A stretch of DNA of 54,845 nt from Clostridium sp. 12(A) (GCA_000526575.1 JAGI01000002.1:3477501-3532345), one strand, 5' to 3'. Positions 45,644 through 53,810 are shown, counted from the stretch's first letter. Numbers and translations: made by a program. Notes: generated by a model not told the origin, from the sequence alone.

Positions 45644-46528
45644 ATGAAGGGAATTATTCTTGCCGGGGGTTCCGGCACCAGACTTTACCCGCTGACCATG
45701 GTAACATCAAAGCAGCTTCTGCCTATCTATGACAAGCCAATGATCTATTATCCATTATCCGTGCTTATGAATGCAGGGATTCGTGATATCCTGATCATCT
45801 CTACCCCAGATGACACTCCAAGGTTTGAAGCACTTTTAGGAGACGGAGCTCAGTTTGGCATCCAGTTATCCTACGCCGTACAGCCATCTCCAGATGGTCT
45901 TGCTCAGGCATTTATCATTGGAGAGGAATTTATCGGTGATGACAGCGTTGCCATGATATTAGGCGACAACATCTTTGCAGGCCATGGTCTCACCAAGCGC
46001 TTATTAAACGCTGCCAACAAAAAAGACGGAGCTACTGTATTCGGCTACTATGTGGATGATCCGGAACGCTTTGGTATTGTGGAATTTAATTCAGACGGAA
46101 AAGCTATTTCTATTGAAGAGAAGCCAGAGAAGCCAAAGAGCAACTACTGTGTTACAGGACTTTATTTCTACGATAATAAAGTCGTGGAATATGCAAAGAA
46201 TTTAAAGCCATCGGCTAGAGGAGAGCTTGAGATCACGGATCTGAACCGCATTTACCTGGAAGACGGCCAGCTTGATGTAGAACTGTTAGGTCAGGGCTTT
46301 ACCTGGCTGGATACAGGAACTCATGAATCCCTGGTAGATGCCACGAACTTCGTGCGCACCATGGAAACTCATCAGCATAGAAAGATTGCCTGCCTGGAAG
46401 AAATCGCATACTTAAACCACTGGATTACAAAGGATCAGCTTATGACAAGCATTGAGCCTTTAAAGAAGAACCAGTACGGACAGTATCTAATGGATGTCCT
46501 TGCCGGAAAATATATCGATAAACTGTAG
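45644..46528 (+). CDS. rmlA: Glucose-1-phosphate thymidylyltransferase
   Basis: Makes dTDP-glucose from glucose-1-phosphate and dTTP, the first step to dTDP-rhamnose. The nucleotidyltransferase signature [16 protein letters not shown] is at residues 3-18, with [16 protein letters not shown] after it and [13 protein letters not shown] further on. Family landmarks [19 protein letters not shown] and [13 protein letters not shown] are also present. The 294 residues are full length. TGGAGG precedes the ATG. First gene of rmlABD. Confidence 0.97.
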   Translation: MKGIILAGGSGTRLYPLTMVTSKQLLPIYDKPMIYYPLSVLMNAGIRDILIISTPDDTPRFEALLGDGAQFGIQLSYAVQPSPDGLAQAFIIGEEFIGDDSVAMILGDNIFAGHGLTKRLLNAANKKDGATVFGYYVDDPERFGIVEFNSDGKAISIEEKPEKPKSNYCVTGLYFYDNKVVEYAKNLKPSARGELEITDLNRIYLEDGQLDVELLGQGFTWLDTGTHESLVDATNFVRTMETHQHRKIACLEEIAYLNHWITKDQLMTSIEPLKKNQYGQYLMDVLAGKYIDKL

Positions 46529-46556
46529 AGTGAAAGAAAGTTAGGAGGAACGATCA

Positions 46557-47579
46557 ATGAAAATCATCGTTACAGGCGGAGCCGGATTCATCGGCGGAAA
46601 TTTCGTACATCACATGGTAAATAAATACCCGGATTACCAGATCATTAATTTAGATCTTTTAACATACGCAGGAAACTTGGAAACCTTAAAGCCAGTGGAG
46701 GATAAGGCGAATTATAAGTTTATCAAAGGTGACATTGCAGACAGAGATTTTGTATTCCAGCTTTTCGAGAATGAAAAGCCAGATATCATCGTAAACTTTG
46801 CAGCAGAGAGCCATGTAGACCGCTCCATTACCGATCCGGAAGCATTTGTAAGAACCAATGTAATGGGAACCACAACCTTACTTGATGCCTGCCGTACCTA
46901 TGGCATTAAGCGCTACCATCAGGTTTCTACCGATGAAGTATACGGCGACCTTCCATTAGACCGCCCTGATTTATTCTTCACCGAGGAAACCCCTCTTCAC
47001 ACCTCAAGCCCTTATTCATCCTCAAAGGCAAGTGCGGATTTATTTGTTCTGGCATACCAGAGAACCTTTGGACTTCCGGTGACTATTTCCAGATGCTCCA
47101 ATAACTACGGCCCTTACCATTTCCCAGAGAAGCTCATTCCGCTGATCATCAGCCGTGCTCTTGCAGATGAAGAGCTTCCGGTATACGGAACAGGTGAGAA
47201 TGTAAGAGACTGGCTCCATGTATCAGACCACTGCGAGGCCATTGATTTAATCATCCACAAAGGAAAAGAAGGAGAAGTCTACAATGTAGGCGGACACAAC
47301 GAGCGCACCAATCTGGAAGTGGTAAAAACCATTCTGGAAGCTCTTGATAAACCAGAAAGCCTGATTAAATATGTAAAAGACCGTCCAGGTCATGACAGAC
47401 GTTATGCCATTGATCCTAAGAAGTTGGAAACAGAGCTTGGCTGGAAGCCAAAATATAACTTTGACACCGGAATCCGTCAGACCATTCAGTGGTATCTGGA
47501 TAATGAAGACTGGTGGAAACATATTATAAATGGAGAGTATCAGGGTTATTTCGACACAATGTACGGAAACCGTTTATAA
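46557..47579 (+). CDS. rmlB: dTDP-glucose 4,6-dehydratase
   Basis: Short-chain dehydrogenase-type enzyme converting dTDP-glucose to dTDP-4-keto-6-deoxyglucose. NAD-binding GGAGFIGGNFVHH is at residues 7-19; FAAESHVDRSI and the catalytic HQVSTDEVYGDL, SPYSSSKASADL (Tyr-x3-Lys) and SRCSNNYGPYHFPEKLIPL motifs are all intact. The 340-residue length is normal. Second gene of rmlABD, 28 nt after rmlA with GGAGGAACG as ribosome site. Confidence 0.97.
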   Translation: MKIIVTGGAGFIGGNFVHHMVNKYPDYQIINLDLLTYAGNLETLKPVEDKANYKFIKGDIADRDFVFQLFENEKPDIIVNFAAESHVDRSITDPEAFVRTNVMGTTTLLDACRTYGIKRYHQVSTDEVYGDLPLDRPDLFFTEETPLHTSSPYSSSKASADLFVLAYQRTFGLPVTISRCSNNYGPYHFPEKLIPLIISRALADEELPVYGTGENVRDWLHVSDHCEAIDLIIHKGKEGEVYNVGGHNERTNLEVVKTILEALDKPESLIKYVKDRPGHDRRYAIDPKKLETELGWKPKYNFDTGIRQTIQWYLDNEDWWKHIINGEYQGYFDTMYGNRL

Positions 47580-47604
47580 AATCCATCTGTAAAGTGAGGC
47601 AGCT

Positions 47605-48450
47605 ATGAAAGTATTAGTAACTGGCGTAAAAGGCCAGCTTGGATTTGACGTTGTAAACGAACTTTTAAAGCGGGGACATGAAGCCATTGGTGTTGACATT
47701 GAAGAAATGGATATCACCGATGAGGAGAGTGTGAACCGTGTCATAAAAGCAGCAGCTCCAGACGCAGTAATTCACTGTGCCGCCTACACTGCTGTTGATG
47801 CAGCAGAGGACAATGTGGACATTTGCCGGAAGGTAAATGCAACAGGCACCGGATACATCGCCAAAGTATGTAAGGATTTAGATATTAAGATGATGTACAT
47901 CAGTACGGATTATGTATTTAACGGCCAGGGAACCCGCCCGTGGGAGCCAGATGATGTAAGAGAGCCGCTGAATATTTATGGTCAGACCAAATACGAAGGA
48001 GAGCTTTTGGTAGAAGAAACTCTTGATAAGTTCTTTACTGTTCGTATTGCCTGGGTGTTCGGTGTGAATGGAAAGAACTTTATTAAGACCATGCTGAACC
48101 TTGGAAAGACCAGAGATAAGCTTACGGTGGTAGCTGACCAGATCGGTTCCCCTACCTATACGTATGACCTTGCCCGTCTTTTGGTGGATATGATCGAGAC
48201 TGACAAGTACGGCCGCTATCATGCCACCAACGAAGGACTTTGCAGCTGGTACGACTTTGCCTGTGAGATTTTTAAGCAGGCTGGGATGAATGTTTCTGTA
48301 GAGCCTGTAGGCTCAGACCAGTTTCCGGTCAAGGCAAAACGGCCGATGAACAGCCGTATGAACAAGGATAAGCTGACAGAAAACGGCTTTGTCCCCCTTC
48401 CTTCCTGGCAGGATGCACTTGCCCGGTATTTGACGGAAATCGAGTATTAA
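47605..48450 (+). CDS. rmlD: dTDP-4-dehydrorhamnose reductase
   Basis: Last enzyme of dTDP-L-rhamnose synthesis. The N-terminal NADPH-binding VTGVKGQLGFDVV (5-17), the catalytic YTAVDAAED and STDYVFNG strands, YGQTKYEGE (Tyr-x3-Lys) and IAWVFGVNGKNFIKTML all fit RmlD. The 281 residues are full length. It follows rmlB by 25 nt. The epimerase RmlC, needed between RmlB and RmlD, is not in the window. Confidence 0.96.
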   Translation: MKVLVTGVKGQLGFDVVNELLKRGHEAIGVDIEEMDITDEESVNRVIKAAAPDAVIHCAAYTAVDAAEDNVDICRKVNATGTGYIAKVCKDLDIKMMYISTDYVFNGQGTRPWEPDDVREPLNIYGQTKYEGELLVEETLDKFFTVRIAWVFGVNGKNFIKTMLNLGKTRDKLTVVADQIGSPTYTYDLARLLVDMIETDKYGRYHATNEGLCSWYDFACEIFKQAGMNVSVEPVGSDQFPVKAKRPMNSRMNKDKLTENGFVPLPSWQDALARYLTEIEY

Positions 48451-48455
48451 TTAAA

Positions 48456-48498
48456 AACACGGGAAACTTTTTACTTGCTTTTTATAGTTTCCCGTGTT
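48456..48498 (+). terminator. rml operon terminator
   Basis: A perfect 13-bp stem AACACGGGAAACT/AGTTTCCCGTGTT (48456-48468 with 48486-48498). Its right arm lies in the spacer of the next promoter. The tail is not T-rich, so termination may be incomplete. Confidence 0.65.
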
Positions 48499-48503
48499 AT
48501 AAT
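48475..48503 (+). promoter_or_regulatory. Promoter P1 of rpmG-secE-nusG
   Basis: TTGCTT (48475-48480), exactly 17 nt, TATAAT (48498-48503). The spacer contains the right arm of the rml terminator. Confidence 0.7.
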
Positions 48504-48543
48504 GTCAAGACATTGCAATTTCATAGATTTTTGTAAAAAAAGA

Positions 48544-48573
48544 TTGACGAATCCTGCCCCTATGTGTTATAGT
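48544..48573 (+). promoter_or_regulatory. Promoter P2 of rpmG-secE-nusG
   Basis: TTGACG (48544-48549), 18-nt spacer, TATAGT (48568-48573). About 110 nt of leader follow before rpmG, including GCTTAGGTC then a T8 tract (48592-48608) that could pause or attenuate transcription. Confidence 0.7.
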
Positions 48574-48682
48574 AATTGGGCGAATGGAAGAGCTTAGGTC
48601 TTTTTTTTATGCTCAAAAATGTTTACAGCGGATAAAAAGAGACTGAAACACAACAACGAAAATTTAAGTGGAGGTGGAAGTC

Positions 48683-48832
48683 GTGCGCACAAAAATCACA
48701 CTGGCATGTACAGAATGCAAACAGCGTAATTACAATATGACCAAGGATAAGAAGACTCATCCGGACAGAATGGAAACTAAGAAGTACTGTAAGTTCTGTA
48801 AGAGCCATACAATGCACAAGGAAACAAAGTAA
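48683..48832 (+). CDS. rpmG: 50S ribosomal protein L33
   Basis: Small ribosomal protein of 49 residues starting at a GTG (48683) behind GGAGGTGG. The sequence begins [17 protein letters not shown] and ends with SHTMHKETK. It carries two CxxC pairs (Cys9/Cys12 and Cys36/Cys39), so it is the zinc-binding form of L33. First gene of the rpmG-secE-nusG unit, the usual Firmicute order. Confidence 0.97.
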   Translation: MRTKITLACTECKQRNYNMTKDKKTHPDRMETKKYCKFCKSHTMHKETK

Positions 48833-48856
48833 TCAGTTTGTAAAGGATGTGAAATT

Positions 48857-49060
48857 ATGGGAGATACAGTGAACAACGAGGGCGCTCAGAAGAGAAGCTT
48901 TTTTAAAGGTTTAAAAGCTGAGTTTCATAAAATCGTTTGGCCTGACAAAGATACCGTAACGAAACAGACAATTGCTGTTGTATCAGCATCGATTGCTTTA
49001 GGACTGGTTATTGCGATTATTGATCTGATCATCAAGTTCGGTCTCAGTTTTATCTTATAA
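48857..49060 (+). CDS. secE: Preprotein translocase subunit SecE
   Basis: Small membrane subunit of the SecYEG channel, 67 residues. An N-terminal amphipathic region with FFKGLKAEFHKIVWPDKD, the conserved SecE motif before the membrane, is followed by one transmembrane helix (about 38-62, AVVSASIALGLVIAIIDLII). Placed between rpmG and nusG as usual. Confidence 0.97.
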   Translation: MGDTVNNEGAQKRSFFKGLKAEFHKIVWPDKDTVTKQTIAVVSASIALGLVIAIIDLIIKFGLSFIL

Positions 49061-49083
49061 TTCGTAAGGGTTAAGGTGATTTT

Positions 49084-49599
49084 ATGTCAGAAGCAAATTG
49101 GTATGTAGTCCATACCTATTCAGGTTATGAGAACAAAGTAAAAGTCGATATTGAAAAAACAATCGAGAACAGAAACCTGCAGGATCAGATTCTGGAAGTA
49201 TCGGTACCTCTTGAGTCCGTCATTGAGCTTAAAAATGGCGTGGAGAAAAAGGCCGATAAAAAGATGTTTCCCGGCTATGTACTGATTCACATGGTCATGA
49301 ATGATGACACATGGTATGTGGTACGTAATACCCGAGGAGTGACAGGCTTTGTAGGTCCTGGATCAAAACCAGTTCCTCTGACAGAAGAAGAGATGGAGAA
49401 ACTTGGATTCAGAAACGAAGAGGTCATTGTTGGCTTTGAAGTGGGAGATACCGTAGTGGTAACTTCCGGTGCATGGAAGGATACTGTTGGTGCCATCAAG
49501 TCCATCAACGAAGGTAAGAAAACCATCACCATCAATGTTGAGATGTTTGGCCGGGAGACCCCGGTGGAACTGAATTTCAGCGAGATAAAGAAGATGTAA
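49084..49599 (+). CDS. nusG: Transcription termination/antitermination factor NusG
   Basis: RNA polymerase-associated elongation factor of 171 residues. The NGN domain starts with WYVVHTYSGYENKVK and contains FPGYVLIHMVMND; the C-terminal KOW domain begins at VGDTVVVTSGAWKDTVG (about residue 122). It is followed by the first L1-type leader motif and rplK. Confidence 0.97.
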   Translation: MSEANWYVVHTYSGYENKVKVDIEKTIENRNLQDQILEVSVPLESVIELKNGVEKKADKKMFPGYVLIHMVMNDDTWYVVRNTRGVTGFVGPGSKPVPLTEEEMEKLGFRNEEVIVGFEVGDTVVVTSGAWKDTVGAIKSINEGKKTITINVEMFGRETPVELNFSEIKKM

Positions 49600-49633
49600 C
49601 AAGTAAAAGCGGCTTATACAGGCGTATAGGCTC

Positions 49634-49661
49634 GTGGGAGGGAAATCCCCGACAATACCAC
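49634..49661 (+). promoter_or_regulatory. L1-type mRNA leader motif before rplK (copy 1)
   Basis: A 28-nt element with outer pair GTGG/CCAC and inner GGGA/TCCC separated by an asymmetric loop with GACAATA. An almost identical copy lies before rplA. Ribosomal protein L1 controls rplKA mRNA in other bacteria by binding a mimic of its 23S site; this fits in place and form. Confidence 0.65.
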
Positions 49662-49684
49662 ATTTATTTAGGAGGTGCCTAATT

Positions 49685-50113
49685 ATGGCAAAGAAAGTAA
49701 CAGGATATATCAAATTGCAGATTCCAGCAGGAAAGGCTACACCAGCTCCTCCTGTAGGTCCAGCTCTTGGACAGCATGGTGTAAACATCGTTCAGTTTAC
49801 AAAGGAATTTAACGCAAGAACAGCTGATCAGGGTGATTTAATCATACCAGTCGTTATCACTGTTTATGCTGACAGAAGCTTCAGCTTCATCACAAAGACT
49901 CCACCAGCTGCTGTATTGTTAAAGAAAGCTTGCAAGCTTAAATCCGGATCCGCAGTTCCGAATAAGACAAAAGTAGCTACGATTTCCAAAGCTGAATTAC
50001 AGAAGATTGCTGAACTTAAGATGCCTGACTTAAACGCTGCATCTGTAGAAGCAGCTATGAGCATGATCGCTGGTACCGCAAGAAGTATGGGTATCACCGT
50101 TGAAGAGGCTTAA
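49685..50113 (+). CDS. rplK: 50S ribosomal protein L11
   Basis: Ribosomal protein of the GTPase-associated centre, 142 residues. It begins [20 protein letters not shown] and contains [17 protein letters not shown] and [16 protein letters not shown], all classic L11. The ATG at 49685 follows AGGAGG. A longer frame from 49634 only covers the leader motif and is rejected. Confidence 0.98.
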   Translation: MAKKVTGYIKLQIPAGKATPAPPVGPALGQHGVNIVQFTKEFNARTADQGDLIIPVVITVYADRSFSFITKTPPAAVLLKKACKLKSGSAVPNKTKVATISKAELQKIAELKMPDLNAASVEAAMSMIAGTARSMGITVEEA

Positions 50114-50139
50114 TTTTCAGACCTAGTCGAAAATGAGCC

Positions 50140-50167
50140 GTTCGGCAAGGCATTAGGCCAGCCGAAC
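50140..50167 (+). promoter_or_regulatory. Intercistronic hairpin rplK-rplA
   Basis: GTTCGGC (50140-50146) pairs with GCCGAAC (50161-50167). It is flanked by AGCC before and TTCC after, the same context as the hairpin between rplJ and rplL at 51733. It could be a processing or stability element. Confidence 0.45.
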
Positions 50168-50200
50168 TTCCTTTGTTGCAATCATCGAAGTTTTGAGAAC

Positions 50201-50229
50201 GTGGGAGGGAAAATCCCCGACAATACCAC
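50201..50229 (+). promoter_or_regulatory. L1-type mRNA leader motif before rplA (copy 2)
   Basis: Same element as at 49634 with one extra A in the inner loop (50201-50229). It ends 17 nt before the rplA start, so a protein bound here would block initiation. Confidence 0.65.
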
Positions 50230-50245
50230 TAGGAGGTTATTTAGA

Positions 50246-50941
50246 ATGAAAAAAGGAAAAAGATACGTAGAAGCAGCTAAGACAGTAGACCGTACTGTCC
50301 TCTACGATGCACCAGTAGCAATCTCTTTAGTTAAGAAGAATGCAAGTGCTAAATTTGATGAAACCATTGAAGCTCATATCAGAACCGGTTGTGACGGACG
50401 TCACGCAGACCAGCAGATCCGTGGTGCCGTTGTACTTCCACACGGTACAGGAAAAACTGTTCGTATCTTAGTTTTCGCTAAGGGACCTAAGGCTGACGAA
50501 GCTTTAGCTGCAGGCGCAGACTATGTTGGAGCTGAGGAATTAATTCCGAAGATCCAGAACGAAGGCTGGTTGGAGTTTGATGTAGTTGTTGCTACACCAG
50601 ACATGATGGGTGTTGTTGGTCGTTTAGGACGTGTCCTTGGACCAAAAGGCTTAATGCCAAACCCAAAAGCTGGTACCGTTACTATGGACGTAACCAAGGC
50701 AATCAACGATATCAAAGCTGGTAAGGTTGAGTATAGACTTGATAAAACAAATATTATCCACGTGCCAGTTGGAAAAGCTTCTTTCACAGAAGATCAGTTA
50801 GCGGACAACTTCCAGACGCTTGTTGATGCAATCGTCAAAGCAAAACCAAGTACAGTTAAGGGTGCTTACTTAAAGAGCGTAACTCTGGCTTCCACCATGG
50901 GACCTGGCGTTAAGCTTAACGTAGCAAAGTTAATGAACTAA
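50246..50941 (+). CDS. rplA: 50S ribosomal protein L1
   Basis: Ribosomal protein of the L1 stalk and likely translational repressor of its own mRNA. The ATG at 50246 follows TAGGAGG and gives 231 residues starting [15 protein letters not shown]. The signature [21 protein letters not shown] (about residues 126-146) and the [21 protein letters not shown] segment are intact. Confidence 0.98.
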   Translation: MKKGKRYVEAAKTVDRTVLYDAPVAISLVKKNASAKFDETIEAHIRTGCDGRHADQQIRGAVVLPHGTGKTVRILVFAKGPKADEALAAGADYVGAEELIPKIQNEGWLEFDVVVATPDMMGVVGRLGRVLGPKGLMPNPKAGTVTMDVTKAINDIKAGKVEYRLDKTNIIHVPVGKASFTEDQLADNFQTLVDAIVKAKPSTVKGAYLKSVTLASTMGPGVKLNVAKLMN

Positions 50942-50954
50942 TTTTGTTTTGTGG

Positions 50955-50983
50955 TTGACATTGATTATAAATAATGTTATACT
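50955..50983 (+). promoter_or_regulatory. Promoter of rplJ-rplL
   Basis: TTGACA (50955-50960), 17 nt, TATACT (50978-50983), just after the rplA stop. Confidence 0.85.
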
Positions 50984-50989
50984 AACTTA

Positions 50990-51119
50990 GTATTGACTGC
51001 CGAAGACAGCAGGTGCCGTAAGGCATAAGGTGTAAACGCCTGCCGAGGAACATACAAAGATCATTTTTTGTAAATGAATTGTAGACCTCTCTGTCCATTT
51101 TTGGCGGAGAGGTTTTTTC
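50990..51119 (+). promoter_or_regulatory. L10 leader with attenuator
   Basis: The conserved L10-leader pattern is present: CTGCCGAAGACAGCAGGTG, a hairpin with GCCGTAAGGC, then GCCTGCCGAGGAACATAC. It is followed by an intrinsic terminator (51085-51091 with 51107-51113, T6). The L10-L7/L12 complex is known to bind this leader and lower expression of rplJL. Confidence 0.9.
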
Positions 51120-51187
51120 TTTGCGGTTTATACGAGCGGGTTTTGTGGACAACCATGGGACTCAGACTAAACAGGAGGTAAACCATA

Positions 51188-51682
51188 ATGGCAAAAGTTG
51201 AATTAAAGCAGCCGATCGTAAGCGAGATCAAAGAATTACTGGACGGCGCTGAGACAGCAGTAGTTGTTGACTACCGCGGTATCACCGTTGCACAGGATAC
51301 AGAGCTTCGTAAGAAATTAAGAGAGGCTGGTGTTGCTTACAAAGTTTATAAGAACACTATGATCCGTTTTGCAGCAGAGGGTACAGCTTTTGAAGCACTG
51401 GCCCCAAGTCTGGAAGGACCTACAGCTATCGCTGTATCCAAGACAGACGCAACAGCTCCTGCAAGAATTCTTGCAGAGTTTGCTAAAACAGCTCCGAAAT
51501 TAGAGATTAAGGGCGGTGTTGTTGAAGGCGTATATTATGACGCAAAAGCTATGGAGAAGATTTCCAGCATTCCTTCCAGAGAGATCCTTCTTGGAAAGTT
51601 ACTTGGAAGCATCCAGTCTCCTATCACAAACTTTGCTCGTGTTCTCAAGCAGATTGCAGACGGACAGAGCGCAGAGGCATAA
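51188..51682 (+). CDS. rplJ: 50S ribosomal protein L10
   Basis: Base of the L7/L12 stalk, 164 residues. Recognised by the N-terminal TAVVVDYRGITVAQDTELRKKLREAGVAYKVYKNTM segment (about 25-60) and the C-terminal helix region that binds L7/L12 (ITNFARVLKQIADGQSAEA). AGGAGG precedes the ATG. First cistron behind the L10 leader. Confidence 0.98.
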   Translation: MAKVELKQPIVSEIKELLDGAETAVVVDYRGITVAQDTELRKKLREAGVAYKVYKNTMIRFAAEGTAFEALAPSLEGPTAIAVSKTDATAPARILAEFAKTAPKLEIKGGVVEGVYYDAKAMEKISSIPSREILLGKLLGSIQSPITNFARVLKQIADGQSAEA

Positions 51683-51732
51683 TTTTCTTCATGAAAGCAA
51701 GCGAATCGCAGCTTGAATTTAGAAAATTAGCC

Positions 51733-51759
51733 GTTCGATGAGCCAAAGGCGAATCGAAC
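51733..51759 (+). promoter_or_regulatory. Intercistronic hairpin rplJ-rplL
   Basis: GTTCGAT (51733-51739) pairs with ATCGAAC (51753-51759), set in AGCC...TTCC like the hairpin after rplK. The arms differ by paired changes while the flanks are kept. Confidence 0.45.
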
Positions 51760-51803
51760 TTCCATTAAAAAAACACTCATATTAAATACGGAGGTATATT
51801 ATC

Positions 51804-52175
51804 ATGGCAAAGTTAACAACAGCTGAATTTATCGAAGCGATCAAAGAATTATCTGTATTAGAATTAAACGAATTAGTAAAGGCATGTGAGGAAGAATTCG
51901 GTGTATCTGCAGCAGCAGGCGTAGTAGTTGCAGCAGCAGGCGGCGCAGCAGAAGCTGAAGAGAAGACAGAATTCGACGTAGAATTAACTGAGGTTGGTCC
52001 TAACAAGGTTAAAGTTATCAAAGTTGTTCGTGAAGCTACTGGCTTAGGCTTAAAAGAAGCTAAAGACGTAGTTGACGGAGCTCCTAAGGTATTAAAGGCT
52101 GGCGCTTCTAAGGAAGAGGCTGAGCAGATTAAGACTGCATTAGAAGCAGAAGGCGCTAAAGTTACTTTAAAGTAA
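51804..52175 (+). CDS. rplL: 50S ribosomal protein L7/L12
   Basis: Stalk protein that recruits translation GTPases, 123 residues. N-terminal dimer domain ([20 protein letters not shown]), alanine-rich hinge (about 35-52) and globular C-terminal domain ([28 protein letters not shown]) are in the normal order. Strong GGAGG precedes the ATG, as expected for a protein made in excess over L10. Confidence 0.98.
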   Translation: MAKLTTAEFIEAIKELSVLELNELVKACEEEFGVSAAAGVVVAAAGGAAEAEEKTEFDVELTEVGPNKVKVIKVVREATGLGLKEAKDVVDGAPKVLKAGASKEEAEQIKTALEAEGAKVTLK

Positions 52176-52190
52176 TTATAGACCTATTTT

Positions 52191-52231
52191 CAGAGCCCCA
52201 TCTTTTTCGAAGGATGAGGGCTCTGTTTTTT
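52191..52231 (+). terminator. Terminator of the rplJ-rplL unit
   Basis: CAGAGCCC (52191-52198) pairs with GGGCTCTG (52218-52225), then T6. Confidence 0.9.
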
Positions 52232-52255
52232 CCTATTTTAAATGTCTAAACAGTC

Positions 52256-52284
52256 TTGACATTTTTCCAAAAACGGGTTAGAAT
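52256..52284 (+). promoter_or_regulatory. Promoter of the cold-shock gene
   Basis: TTGACA (52256-52261), 17-nt spacer, TAGAAT (52279-52284). The predicted leader is about 135 nt. Confidence 0.85.
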
Positions 52285-52314
52285 GTACGTGTATTATCGA
52301 ATGGAGTTATGATT

Positions 52315-52374
52315 TCACATATTTTTGTAAGTCATTATTTTCGGATGATGATTTACAAAAATATGTGATTTTTT
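52315..52374 (+). promoter_or_regulatory. Terminator-like hairpin inside the cold-shock gene leader
   Basis: A perfect 16-bp A/T-rich stem (52315-52330 with 52353-52368), a 22-nt loop with a small inner pairing, then T6. It sits between promoter and coding region, so it must be read through for expression. Weak pairing and position suggest a temperature- or factor-dependent attenuator. Confidence 0.65.
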
Positions 52375-52427
52375 GTTTCAGGCGATAAATCAAAAATTAT
52401 TTTTTTATTTTATAGGAGGTACACGTA

Positions 52428-52631
52428 ATGAACAACGGTACAGTAAAATGGTTTAATGGTGCTAAGGGTTATGGTTTCATTGTTAATGATGCTACAGGAG
52501 AAGAAGTATTCGTACATTTCTCTGGTATCATGTCTGATGGTTACAAGACTTTAGAAGAAGGCCAGAAAGTAACTTACGAAACAACAGAAGGAAACCGTGG
52601 TCTTCAGGCAGTTAACGTTTGCATGGCTTAA
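52428..52631 (+). CDS. Cold shock domain protein (CspA family)
   Basis: Single-strand nucleic acid binding protein of 67 residues, one OB-fold. RNP1 KGYGFI (14-19) and RNP2 VFVHF (27-31) are intact, and the N-terminus [14 protein letters not shown] is typical. It probably acts as an RNA chaperone. TAGGAGGT precedes the ATG. Single-gene unit with long leader and own terminator. Confidence 0.97.
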   Translation: MNNGTVKWFNGAKGYGFIVNDATGEEVFVHFSGIMSDGYKTLEEGQKVTYETTEGNRGLQAVNVCMA

Positions 52632-52657
52632 TCAAAGCTTCTGTATAAAGTGAGCTT

Positions 52658-52699
52658 TAAGGGTTGTTCCCCATTTCGATGGAGGAACAGCCCTTTTTT
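52658..52699 (+). terminator. Terminator of the cold-shock gene
   Basis: AAGGGTTGTTCC (52659-52670) pairs with GGAACAGCCCTT (52684-52695), one U-G pair, T-run after. Confidence 0.9.
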
Positions 52700-53077
52700 T
52701 GCTGAAAGGACAGGACGTAACATGGCACATTTCATGTGATAGGAAATTCAGACCTATGACAATAAAGGTCCTGGCGGGAGAGAGTCATAGGACAGTTGAG
52801 GAGAATTGGTCGCAGATGTGAATTACTAAATGGCCTTACATCACCTTACATCGTATTACGCAGACATATGCAATGCCGGATTCCAATGACGTGCGGATGT
52901 AGGAAGTCGCTAACATAACATCTTGGCAGTGTTAAAGTCTGACCAGCTATTTTCGCTCCATTTAATAAGGAGTGTGTTTTTTCTGATTTTACACAAGCCC
53001 TGGGAAGGTTTCAGTGTTATTTTCCAGTTATCGCCCATAGATTAAATAATAATGGCAGAAAGCTGGGCTTGTGAATT
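52700..53077 (+). other. 378-nt non-coding region with several inverted repeats
   Basis: No credible ORF; the longest ATG frame is 19 codons without a ribosome site. Visible pairs: CCTATGAC/GTCATAGG (near 52753-52793), a CGCTCC/GGAGTG hairpin followed by TGTGTTTTTT (about 52955-52981, terminator-like), and CACAAGCCC/GGGCTTGTG (near 52993-53071) enclosing the region just before the deacetylase start. The terminator-like hairpin suggests a short transcript ending at about 52980. Confidence 0.4.
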
Positions 53078-53797
53078 ATGAAAATGAGATGGAAAGTTGC
53101 CGTTTTTTTGGCTGTTTTTATACTGGACGTTCTATGTGTCAAAGCAATGTATGAATCCTACATAAATACAAAGGACACTTTATTCCTTCCAGCAGATGCG
53201 GGGGCAGATGCAAAAGATGAGGTAAAAGAGCAGTTTTCCGGAAGCAAGCAGATTGCGTTGACCTTTGATGACGGACCCCACTCTGTTTATACCCCAATGC
53301 TGCTCGATGGACTTAGAGAACGAGGGGTTCACGCTACATTTTTTCTCTTGGGAGAAAATGTGGTAGGAAAAGAGGCCATAGTGAAACAGATGCAGGAGGA
53401 CGGCCACTTAATCGGAAACCATGGCTACAGCCATGTTCAAATGAGCAAAGAGTCTGTAAATACAGCCTGTGATCAAATCGAGGAAAACAATAAACAGATT
53501 GAGAAGATTACGGGGGTGCGGCCTCAATATCTTCGACCGCCATATGGTGCATGGACAGAAGAGCTTGGATGCACCACAAATATGACGGTAGTTCTTTGGA
53601 ATAAAGATCCCTTAGACTGGAAAACGCAAAGCACCAAGAGGATCGTACGTAGTATAACAAAGCATATTGAACCAGGGGATGTTATTTTGCTGCATGATGT
53701 TTATCCCACTTCCGTGGAAGCGGCACTTGAAGTAATAGATACGCTAACCAAACAGGGCTACTCCTTTGTTACGGTTGATGAGCTGTTGATTGATTAA
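53078..53797 (+). CDS. Polysaccharide deacetylase (NodB domain), membrane-anchored or secreted
   Basis: Metal-dependent deacetylase of cell wall or other acetylated polysaccharide, 239 residues. An N-terminal hydrophobic segment (about 5-24) anchors or exports it. NodB motifs in order: ALTFDDGPHS (catalytic Asp pair), HLIGNHGYSHVQMS (metal histidines), LRPPYGAWT, DPLDWKT and ILLHDVYPTS. The start at 53078 has no clear Shine-Dalgarno; the preceding bases lie in a predicted leader stem. Homologues include PdaA/PdaB (spore cortex) and PgdA (vegetative peptidoglycan); which applies is uncertain. Confidence 0.92.
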   Translation: MKMRWKVAVFLAVFILDVLCVKAMYESYINTKDTLFLPADAGADAKDEVKEQFSGSKQIALTFDDGPHSVYTPMLLDGLRERGVHATFFLLGENVVGKEAIVKQMQEDGHLIGNHGYSHVQMSKESVNTACDQIEENNKQIEKITGVRPQYLRPPYGAWTEELGCTTNMTVVLWNKDPLDWKTQSTKRIVRSITKHIEPGDVILLHDVYPTSVEAALEVIDTLTKQGYSFVTVDELLID

Positions 53798-53810
53798 ACC
53801 TTAAAATAGT

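Noticed and set aside
52824-52890. A 19-codon ORF beginning near 52829
   Set aside because: No ribosome site, no recognisable sequence, and it is too short to support.
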